The position numbers and the translations under genes were made by a program. Positions 1 to 10,600 of a DNA stretch of 64,000 nt are shown piece after piece. The notes under the pieces were generated by a model. The model ran no database searches. It was not told the origin of the DNA and was given only the letters and a program-made list of their open reading frames with translations. The stretch's first letter is position 1, and the number at the start of each line of letters is the position of its first letter. Source of the stretch: Plutella xylostella (lineage: Eukaryota > Arthropoda > Insecta > Lepidoptera > Plutellidae); contig NC_064005.1 of NCBI RefSeq assembly GCF_932276165.1, positions 7,378,001 to 7,442,000 of the forward strand, read 5' to 3'.

Positions 1-1430
1 GAACAGTCCTTGTACTCGCGACTGTTGGTAATAAAATAGTGATTTCGTATCGAAAAAACGTCACAAGGAAAGTAAATACTATGTTTTCTTGTTATTTATT
101 CGATTTTGAAGGTATAGTGATAAATCAATATTATAAAAAATTACAAATAATCGTGTTTTTATCGATCTAAAATTGTACCGGATTATTGCCTGAAGGGTGC
201 GTATCTTTGTAAACTGTTTTCTAGTCTGTTATGTAAAAACATCAATAAATAATTTATTTCATTTATAAAGATAATTTTATTGATAATACATATTTATATC
301 GGTTTTTTCAATAAATAGCCAAAATATTAGGGAATATCAATATTTATCAAGGTGCATCCAAAATTCACACACACACATACGCAAACAAAATGGCCGCCGC
401 TCGTGTATGCACACGAAGTGCGTTGGGTTGATATACAGCGTGTTTTATTTTTTAGGATCTTTTCTCTACTGAACGTGAAGTTTAGGCTCTTTAGAATGCT
501 ATCGGTGTATAAATGAGTCTGAGAAGGTGATTACCTGTCCTATTTATATAAATAAATATATGTATTTATATATGTATGTATTTATAGTATGATATTTGTT
601 GAAAGTAGGTTAACAAATAAGTAAATATGATTCAGTAAGTAACTTACGTTTAAGTTTTTATAATTCAGTATGCTAAAATACGAAACATTATAAAAATAAT
701 TATCATTCATGTTTTATTTCATAAAAAGTGAACACCCTTGATTTGGGACAGATCTGTCTCACGGCGCACTGGAGCAAGCTCTTGTCACGCACACATGCAC
801 ATGTACAGAAAATGGAGTCTTTTGAAATAAAGCAAATTATAATCAGTTTTCAAAATATAAATTATGAATCTATTTCCTCTAGAGTTTATATTTTATTGAT
901 ATCAGTTGATAGCTGTATAATCTCTTCAAGTAATAAATATAAAAAATCCTGGATTGAAACTAAAATTATATTGAAAAAGACGTATTTTTCTGTGATGGGT
1001 GCAGTTTCAAGTAAAAATCTGTAATCAATGACCTACAGAAATCAAATAAAACAATTATAACCAATAAAATTCATTGTAACACGTTCATTAGCTATCTGAC
1101 AATAAATTACAATCAATAAATTATTGAGTACCAAACAATAATACCCAAATATTCATATAAATGTATTTCCCGCGCGGGCGCTCTGAACGGTCAAAAAGCG
1201 CCGGCAGACGGCAGTTACATGTGTGCGCGGCTGTTCGGCATAGGAAAGGTTAATTGAACTGCATCTAAACTTGCAATAACCTTAAAGTGGTCTGGTAGGG
1301 CCTGCTATAAGCAATACTGCCTTCTTTTATATTAGTCATAGTTTTAAAGAGGTAGAGATTTCTATCTGCATCTTTTAAGTTATGTATTATTTTTTTAGTT
1401 TTCGGTCAACCCACACGAACGGAACTGTAC
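1..1430. other. Intron 9 of KIF4; no exon seen
   Basis: AT-rich sequence after the exon 9 donor. No stretch encodes coiled coil or the expected continuation. It has a CA-rich tract near 367-380, an AAAATGGCCGCC motif at 387-398 and a GC-rich block at about 1168-1240 (ends CCCGCGCGGG), none recognised as a gene. Confidence 0.6.
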
Positions 1431-1604
1431 CTTAGTGCTCTTCATAGACTGCAGCTCGGCATTAAGACTGGCAATCTTGGCCTCATTCTTCTCCTTGGTC
1501 CGGATGATGGAGGCCTGCTGCTGGCACTTCTTCTTCAGCTCGGAGATCTCTTGCTCCAGCTTCGACACCTTGGAGCGACGCTCCTCGTGGATTTGGTCCT
1601 TGTT
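1431..1604 (-). CDS. KIF4: KIF4 exon 9 (coiled coil, last exon in window)
   Basis: 58 codons starting NKDQIHEERRSKVSKLEQEI and ending AELQSMKSTK. Acceptor AATTCCCAG|AA, donor TAAG|GTACAG. Reading through the donor gives only ten more codons before a stop, so splicing onward is more likely; known KIF4 proteins continue with hundreds of residues here. Confidence 0.85.
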
Positions 1605-4600
1605 CTGGGAATTGTAAGGATTGTAATTGTAGTTATTTCAAATTATAAAATTATTGCGAGGTTGATAGATTGTGTTATCAAAGTAACTACTAAAAGAAGA
1701 TTTATCATCAAAAAATCTAATTTACGTTATCATAAGTTACATACCTACTTGTTTTTGCGGCTTGTTTTTGTATGTTTTATAGTAACACGTGTTTATTCTA
1801 TGTAGGCAAGTAATTCCTTAGGCGTGTTTCAAAATATGCGCGATTCTATACTGATTGCTGTGACGTATGTTGATTGTGTATAACATAATATATGTAGGTA
1901 CTTTACTCAAATCGGGTCTTGGCCTCAGACACAGGAAGTCGCCACTATACTGCGCGGTCGCTCTCCAGCCCTACTACCTAAGTACACAAATACATCCATC
2001 CCTCTCTCACCTTAGTATTACTGAGCTGCTGTATCAGGTCGTCCCGCTCCCTCTCCAGCCGCTGCATCCTCTCCTCGTCCTCTCGTAGCGCCGCGTGGCT
2101 CTGAAGCATCTCCTTGTTGTTGGCCATTATAGCTTGGACTACGGAGGCCTTGATCGCCATAGCGCGGTTGAGCTCTTGGAGCTCTTGGTTTAGCGCCACC
2201 TGTTGAGGAAATGGGACTTGTAGTTTATACTATAAAGCGACCACATAAAAACGGTATGAAAATGGCTGCTGTTACATAAGAAGAAGTATACAAGAATAGT
2301 GATTCTTTCACGTCTAACGGTGGAGATTTCTATTTTCATTTGAGGCGAAACTCAATAAGGCGAACTTTTAATAACATGTATGTAGTTGTACAAGTTATGT
2401 ATGAGTCTTTGTACCTCTAAATGTAAATCACCAGAATTATAATTAGTAACAAAATTAAATTACAATATCAAGTATTCGCTGAAAAAATTACCTGTCCCAT
2501 AGCCCTCTTCTCCTCTTCAAGCACCGCCTGATCCTCATTCATAGCGACATCATCGTCAGCCTTCTCCTCACTATCCCCACTCACAAACGACAGCTTGATC
2601 TCATGGTCTATCAGCTCTTCATTGGTCTTCAGATTCACCGACTGCAGATCCTCTAACCTAGTCTTGATGTCCTTGAGATAGTCCACTACGCATGTCCTCT
2701 GCATTTCATTGTCTTCCACTTTCTCACTCGTGTTCAGATTCTCGATTGTTTGATTACATTGTTCTGTCAGCTCGTTGAGTTTACGTTCGATTTTGTCCTT
2801 GGCTGCCTCGGCTAAGAGAGCTTTTTCGCACAAATTGGTGTTCTCAATAAGCATCATGCCCAAGTAGTCGGTGACTTGTTTGTGTTTCTTGAGTAGTTCA
2901 GAGTATTTCGCCTTCTCTTTCTCTAGTTCTTCTTGTAGATGTTCGTTGTTCTGTTCGCTGGGGGTCGGCAGTTTGCCCAAAAGCTGCAGTCTGAGCTCGT
3001 TGACTAGATTGTTCAGTCTGAAATATTAAAAATTGTATTATTGCTTACACTGGACTTTATTGATAAAGAAGTTTTTGTAAATTAAATACAAATACAAATA
3101 CAAATTGTTTATTTGGTGCTAAGTAAAAGTTCACACAAATGCATCTTATCTCTAGTCCCTACACTAGGATTCCCTGTGTTGTAGGGGCTAGCTTTCACTC
3201 TTCCACACTATTTTACAAACATTTAAAATACACTGCCAAATAACTTGTTGCTTAACCACCTTGCCATACAGTCCTCCTATGTATTCTGCCAATTGCCGAT
3301 GCTGTAGTCAATAAACAAAATCACCTCAGTATTTCAACCACACTCTACTATCAACTTATTTTAGTATTTCCGCCCCTATTGCTTCTTGATTAACACCAGC
3401 GCGACGCCATTGATACGCGTAATGGCCCTATTCGTCTATTGCAGCAATGGCACGTTCAATATTCCGTCTTTATTAATATTTTTTACTTTTGTTTCATGAC
3501 CTACCTCAGTATCTCGGCGGCGCGCGCGTCCTGGTTGATGACGGGCTTGTTGCGGATGCGGCGCGCGCGGTCCGCGTAGCGCAGCGTGGACACGGTCTCG
3601 TCCAGGTTGTAGTCGGCGGGCGACACGCACGCCACCATCAGGGTTAGCGAGTTGCCGCCGAGACTGTCTGTTGAGGTGGAGAGGGTCAGTGGGGTAAGTA
3701 ATACGAGGTATAAAAACGAATGGTATAACATTCACAAGGTATACGCCCATATGATATAAATTTATTAAGTATAACGATCACTGTGCATAACAAACGAAAG
3801 GCATAATTACTAAATACATAATTTCGTTAAGAATAACGTTCAAAAAGTATAATTTCAATTGATATAACGATTAAAATGCATAACGTTTATAACATATATT
3901 CTACAACGGATATAATTATTTTATTTTATTTTATTTTACTTTATTAGGAAAACTTACAGCTAAATCAGTACAATTAGACAAAAATAAAAGACAGCAAAAA
4001 GCCAATTAATAGTTTCCACAGATACACAAAAGGATACATAACAAAAGTCTGTAACATTAAACACTAAACACTAAAACACACGTACACTGCCTATACCTAC
4101 TAGTTAAACTGGTTATAATAGTTTACATTTTAACTTAACACATACAATTGTAAATAAAGACATAAATTATTGAGTAATGCCCAAATATCATGGCAAGTGA
4201 AATCACCCGCCACCTTCGCCGCTATGCCAACGATGCAACGAAATTTCGCACAAAAACTATCCTAATAGCCTCTATGCTTGTACAGAATAGGTCAACTTCA
4301 TCAGACTCGCACAGCCGATTGACCACGGTGCTGGCTCGCACGAAAAATTTTTATTATTATTATTATTAAACATTTATTTTCAGATATAACATCCATAGTG
4401 AATTAGTAAAACATGTCGAAAATTGTTAGTCAAAATATAAATATCATAGGTAGGTACATGCAAAAATTAAATTAAATTAGATCCGAAATAATAAATAAAT
4501 ATACTTAAATGTCAATTTAAATGTAAATTTAATTGGATTGAATAAAGTGAAATAATAAATTGAATTAATAAATTGAATTAATAAATCGAATTAATAAATT

Positions 4601-7600
4601 GAATTAATAAATAGAATTAATAAATTAATATATTCATTTCTTATTTTGGTTAATGTGTACACCTACGCAATGCCTCACAATTGGACTATCCATCCTATCC
4701 GCCAACACACTGAGGATAGCATTCGAGCTGCTCCGCGTACGCGATAGCAAGGAAGCTGCTCGCTTACGCATGACGGCAAAGAAGTCATCCACTCTGGCTT
4801 CAGCGAACATACCTGATGCGGAGCAGAATCTCGGCAGCCCCAACACGATCCTCAGTGCGTTATTGTACTGGACGCGCAGCGCGCTGTAGGCCCGGCGCGT
4901 GTAGCTGACCCACAGGCTGCACGTGTAGAAGGACTGACAGTACGCTCGGAATAAGGTCAGCTTGACTTGTCGAGTACAGCGTGCAAACCGGCGAGCCAGC
5001 ATGTTGCACCTGACCGCCAGCGCCCTGCGCTCCCGCTCCATGTCCAGGTCGTCTACGAGCGTCTCCGTGACCACGTGACCCAGGTACTTGAACTCGGTGA
5101 CTCTGTTTAACTCTACTCCTCCTAAGTAGACTGAAGGAACCAGTCTCTTTTTTATATTTGGAGCCTGAAAGACTAACAGTTCACTTTTTTTAGTATTGTA
5201 CCTAAGTCCGTGTGTTTCCGCATACGACTCGCAGACTGCCAGAAGCCTCGTGAGACCGTTGATCGTAGGGCTCAGCAGCACCATGTCATCTGCATAGCTT
5301 ATGTTATTGATCATAACGCCATCTATTGAGCATCCAACTTTGGTGCTGCTGAGCTCACCTATCAGATCATTCATGTACAGGTTAAACAATTTAGGGGAAG
5401 ACAAACCCCCCTGTCTTACCCCACAGCCCAACCTATACTCGCCACTGCTGGAATTAGACCATCTAACTGTGTTAACTTGATTGTCATACCAGTAGCGAAA
5501 AACTGAAACCAACTCCAGTGGCATTTCTTTCGCAAGCTTATCCCAAAGAATATTATAGGACACCCTATCGAAAGCCTTTGAAAGGTCTAAAAAGCACGCA
5601 TAGACCGGTGTCTTTCTACTAGTGTAGTATTGAACAGTTTGCTTAAGACACATAATGGCGCTCTCAGTCGACAGCCCTGCGCGGAAACCGAACTGCCCGC
5701 TGTGCAGACGCAAGCATTTGTCCAAGTGTTTATTAAGCAAACTGTCCAACACTTTGGCTATTACAGTGGCTAGCGAAATTGGCCTGTAGTTATTACTGTC
5801 ACTCAAGTCACCTGTTCTGTTCTTCACCACTGGCACAACAATAGTTTTCATGAGATCCCTAGGCAGATAAGAGTGTCCAATTATAAAATTAAACAAAAGC
5901 GTGAGTACTCTGGGCAGGTGTACACCTGCATATTTCAAATGTTCGACGCTCAGCCCGTCATGTCCTGGAGATTTACCTCGTTTCATACAATGGATTGCAG
6001 ATGTCACATCCTTCACAGTATACTGTATATGAGGTGTATCAGCAGACACATCACGGGGGTGATCGCCAAGTTGAGTCAAGTTATTTACAGATTGTACAGG
6101 AGAAACAATAAAATTACTTTTGAAAAGGTTAGCAATATCTGTACCATCAGAAACACCATCTACAGTTACAGGAAGGCTCATCCTGGGACTCAGTCTGTCA
6201 GTCTGTTTCCAAAATTTACTAAAATCTTTATTATCATGACTCGTTGCAATGATATCCATCTTAATCTGATTCTCATTGTCTTGACACCACTTCAACTTGT
6301 TCTTAAAGACCTTTTTGGTGTTTTTCATGTAGTCATGTATGTACCCAGTGGAAGGTTGGCCATACAGCTGCCAGGTCTGAAAGGCCAGCCGAGCCTCCCT
6401 GTGCGCCTCCGATACATGTTTGTTCCAGCCAATGACATACTTCTTACGACTACAGCTCCTAATCTTACTACAGTGAAGTGCAGCTTTCTGCATAACAGTA
6501 ACAATATTATTGTACATTCGATCAATGATTTTCATATGGTCCGTATTTTTACACATTTTACCACAACACATGCTCATCTCAGGTGGAAAATCAATTGATC
6601 TTAATTCTGAATGACAGATACTATGATACTCATCAATTTGTGACTTATCCCGCTCGCCCCACAGTACAGAGTTATGCAACATATTGTTTACATTACTACG
6701 TGGTGATAGTATTGAGAAATCACAAGTAATTTGCAAAGGGAAATGATCCGACCAAGAAACATCATATTTCACCTCAACACTAGAAATAGATTTGTACGCT
6801 ACAGTGCTAGTGACGCAGTGGTCTAGCCAACGAGTACAGCCATGGGCGTCACTAATAAAAGTATATGTGCCCGAGTCTAAGCCCAGATATTCAAAATCCG
6901 CACAAATCCATTTCTGTTCTGAACAAAAATTCAAAAGCTCATTACAGAACAACTCACCAGGGTGGGAATTAAAGTCACCTAAAATAACTACATTTTCTAC
7001 CTTCAGGTCGTCAATAATAGCACTAATTTCTGCTAAGCACTCAGTGAATTCCGGTAGGTTTTTTATTGAGTCGGTTGGCATATACACAGAAAACACAAGC
7101 ACAGAAAGGCCATTCACTTTGCAATTTATTGCCACTATTCGCGTATTTTTGCATTTAACGATACACACGTTATCAAAGGCACCTTTTCGCCACAGCAGCG
7201 CCACCCCTCCGTAGGGCCGGCCGCGCACGACGCCCGCCGCCGTGTCCACCGCGGAGGATCCCGTCGCCGCGAACTCTGGCTCGATGGAACTGAGATACTC
7301 GAGGTCGTGCGGCATAAGCCATGTCTCCTGTAGTGCAATTATGTCGTTCATTTTACATAATTCCTTCACATAGTCCGTAGCTCTCACAACAGACTTACAG
7401 TTGAAGCTGACGAGATTGCATTTATTTGAAGTTGTACTATGCATTTTTTGTTAAAGAATTATCCGGGACTTCAGTTCCTTGTCTAAATACAATATATCGC
7501 CGGAAGTATATACCATAAGGCCACAAGTCATCATTCTCAAACTGTTCTAATTTGTGTTTTGGTATAAATATTTTATACGAATCAGAACTTTTTGGTTCTT

Positions 7601-10600
7601 TAGATGGAACTTTCACCGGCCATACTTTTACATTCGTTTTATTAAGTATGTATTCCGCGATATGTTTTTCTGTCGTCTCTGTCGAAACATTATAGATGTA
7701 TAGTGGCATTTTAGCCTCTGCTGCCTTGAACTTAGAGTTCTCATTAACGGGCGCTTTACCCTTTCTACCAATAAAACGCGTTTGCTTTGTTTGTTTACGT
7801 CTTATCACCTGCGTCCACTCTCCAGTGTCACCTTCTTTATTTGGTCGGATAGCATCTGTTATCTCAACTTGGGCGGGTGCGCATCGGGGTGTTGATAATA
7901 TACGATCGGTCTTGGCGCACGACGTTTTGGCAGTTGAAGTAAGATTATGATTCATTGCAACTTTTGCGTACGACAAAGAGGGCGATACTTGTTTATCCGG
8001 GGCGACGGTGGTGTTAGAGGGAGATGCTATAGGCGTTTTCTTCAATTCGTCATCATTTCTGAGGGTAGGAGACAGCAACAAACCCATCGGGCCGCTATTG
8101 TAGTCATCATAACTATCCTGCAGACAATAAGCTCCTCTGCGTACATTAACGTAAGGTTTATTATTGGGAGACATAGACTTTTTTAATGTTTCCAATTCAA
8201 ATTTTAGGGCTTCAAACTGTTCAACGGTCGCATATTGGGAGTCCGAGGCATACACCTCCTGGATTTCCCTAAGTTCTTTCTGAATGAGCACGATATCCTT
8301 CAGCAATCTTGTGACGTCTACATGGTCAAAGGTCACCGGTGGCAATCTATGTAGATCTCGTGCCACAAATACCGGTAATTCTTCAGGCTTTGTCTCTTTT
8401 ATCAGGGTGAAGATGTCGTCCAGGTCACGCAGGTTTTTTCCCGTTCTTTTCCGGATGGTCTTCCGCTTAGACACTGACTCGAACAGCAACGTCTTCGCTT
8501 TGCCTATCTCATCAACCGAGAAAGCACTAGAACACACACGCAAAAGACTTTCTTCATCCATGACATCTATTTTATTTTGCACAAATGCAAGCACTTCACA
8601 TATAACAATATTGCAGCTCGAACACTTCAACAGATTCGGTAGCGACATTATCAACAACGGTTCAGTGACCTCTCGCATCAGCTGTGCGCGCGCGAAATGA
8701 GTTCTGCTCGTAGTTGGTACTGCATTGGGGTACATTCAGCACCGCCTTTTTCCGCGTCATTACTTCGGGAACTCTAAGATTTACCAGCTGTAATAACTGG
8801 GGACAGTCTATGTCACCTCTTACTACTTTCACTAAGAAGATAGCGTCAGCCACAGTTCGTCTGAGTACGAGGGGCAAGAGATGGAAGCGTTCGCACCGGT
8901 GTTCGTAGTCAGAATAGGGCACCTTGAACTTAAAGCCTAGGTAGCGAGTAAATTTTTTCTGGATCCTCTCTATTCTGTTGATATAAACATTATATCGAGG
9001 ATTCCAGATCTGGCTGGCATACTCAAGATGGCTACGCACATAAGCACAGTACAACAATTTCACTGTTTTCATACATTTGAAAGGTTTGGACGACCGCATA
9101 ACAAAGCCAAGTGCCCTCGATGCTTTGCCCACGATGCTATCTATGTGCTGATCAAAAATTATCTTACTATCAAAGACGACACGTAGGTCGCGAGAGGAAA
9201 ACATCCTTGCTAGGCACTGATCACGGATTAGGTAATCGGTTATGTGCGATGTCTTTTTCCTACTAAAAGAAACAATGAAGCACTTCGACACATTAAGGTC
9301 TAATTTGTTTTTAGCGCAATAAGAGTCCAGCCTAGATAGATCTTCCTGGAGGAGGGTAGCATTCAGTGCATTGTTAACAGTATCATAATGTATAATGCAC
9401 AAAAAGTATAAAAGATTGTCGTATCGTATTTTCATTATTATTGACGTTATGTGTGGGGAACGCTCCGCTCCGCTTCGCTGTGCTCCGCCTTAGTTTCGCC
9501 GAACATGTGCACCTAACACGCTCCTCCTCGCTTTGCTCGTCGTCGCACCTATCTTTAGGTTTTGGTACTAGGGGTTTTGACATTATTATTATTATTGGTG
9601 CTATGTGGGGAGACGCTCCGCTCCGCTTCGCTGCGCTCCGCTTTGGTTTCGACGAACATGTGCACCTAACACGCTCCTCCTCGCTTTGCTCGTCGTCGCA
9701 CCTATCTTTAGGTTTTGGTACTAGGGGTATTGACATAATTATTATTATTGGGGCTATGTGGGGAGACGCTCCGCTCCGCTTCGCTGCGCTCCGCTTTGGT
9801 TTCGACGAACATGTGCACCTAACACGCTCCTCCTCGCTTTGCTCGTCGTCGCACCTATCTTTAGGTTTTGGTACTAGGGGTTTTGACATTATTATTATTA
9901 TTGCGCTATGTGGGGAGACGCTCCGCTCCGCTCCGCTCCGCTCCGCTTCGCACCGCTTCGCTGCACTCCGCTTTGGTTTCGACGAACATGTGCACCTAAC
10001 ACGCTCCTCCTCGCTTTGCTCGTCGTCGCACCTATCTTTAGGTTTTGGCGCTAGGGGGTTTGACGGTGTTGGGTAATTAAACACAGATTATGAACTTTAT
10101 ACTAAACGATAGTATATATTTTAATCGATATACGTAATGTATGTTATACGAATTGATATTAGTCTTCGTAAGTATTATATATTTTGATTTTATATAAAAT
10201 GTACGTTATACCAATTGAATCTTATACCTTATGAAAATACAGATTTTGTTGTTATACGTAACGTTCATTATAGGTTGTGAACGTTATTAATGTGAAATTA
10301 TACATTTCGTTTTTATACGTCGCAATACGCACCCGGGTCAGTGTGGTAGTAGTGAAGCCGCGGTGAATAAAATTGAAATAATCATACATATTAATAGCAG
10401 ATAAAGGTTCTGTAGAATAAGAAACTCGGTGTCCCGTGCGCAACTATTCGTATGAGCATGTGCATTTGTAGTCAATATACGGGCAGTCTTCAGGAGTTTT
10501 ATGCGTTTAAAATCCTGTCCTACTCTCTGATACCTTGATCATCACATTACACTATCTGATCGATCCGCGCAAAATTACACATAACATAATGACCGCCATT

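Larger units (their letters stand above)
4348..8694 (-). mobile_element. LINE B: near-complete CR1/L2-like non-LTR retrotransposon nested in LINE A
   Basis: Two long ORFs (7437-8648 and 4634-7444), a 3' UTR with five to six 13-bp AT-rich repeats, AATAAA and a terminal (TAA)n run ending at about 4348. The 5' end is fixed near 8694 by the break in LINE A. No clear target duplication beyond a few T residues, as is common in CR1/L2-type insertions. Both ORFs are open, so the insertion is probably recent. The short AT-repeat and TAA tail instead of poly(A) argues for CR1/L2 or I-group rather than Jockey. Confidence 0.85.
4222..9435 (-). pseudogene. LINE A: reverse-transcriptase C-terminal fragment, split by LINE B
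   Basis: 5'-truncated non-LTR retrotransposon. The upstream part (about 8695-9435) encodes the end of the RT and the thumb: LSRLDSYCAKNKLDLNVSKC, a degenerate catalytic region (RYDN where YADD or FADD is expected), then YCAYVRSHLEYASQIWNPRY. It breaks off after TNYEQNS. The missing end reappears 4.3 kb away at 4222-4347: FFVRASTVVNRLCESDEVDL, then to a TAG stop at 4222-4224. The 3' UTR then runs to a (TTTTA)n tail at about 3917 with an AATAAA signal. It cannot encode an active RT. Probably Jockey- or CR1-group; the clade is not decided. Confidence 0.85.
3692..10334. mobile_element. Foldback-like inverted-repeat transposon with 9-bp target duplication
   Basis: Ends are inverted copies of each other: GGGT at the outside, then a shared 13-mer GTATAAAAACGAA, then about 200-240 bp of degenerate 15-16-bp tandem units. 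The target duplication GGGTCAGTG is perfect and directly abuts both ends (3683-3691 and 10335-10343). Drosophila FB elements (long TIRs of short tandem units, 9-bp duplications) and MULEs share these traits; Merlin elements (8-9 bp) are another option. No transposase is recognisable inside, so this copy is non-autonomous. Its interior holds a minisatellite and two nested LINEs. It sits in KIF4 intron 5, 14 bp from the exon 6 splice acceptor. Confidence 0.85.

Noticed and set aside
728..1024. 98-codon ORF as a further KIF4 exon
   Set aside because: Opposite strand and not coiled coil; no matching exon on the minus strand in 1-1430.
5873..6598. 241-codon plus-strand ORF
   Set aside because: Antisense of LINE B ORF2; no domain.
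4348..8694. Endogenous virus or Polinton as source of the large ORFs
   Set aside because: Endonuclease plus RT without RNase H, integrase, capsid or long terminal repeats is a non-LTR retrotransposon.
7437..8735. Longer version of LINE B ORF1 starting at 8735
   Set aside because: The first 14-19 codons lie in LINE A, upstream of the LINE B 5' end near 8694.
9383..10084. Long ORFs on both strands (233 and 211 codons)
   Set aside because: They translate the 153-bp minisatellite; openness follows from a period divisible by three.
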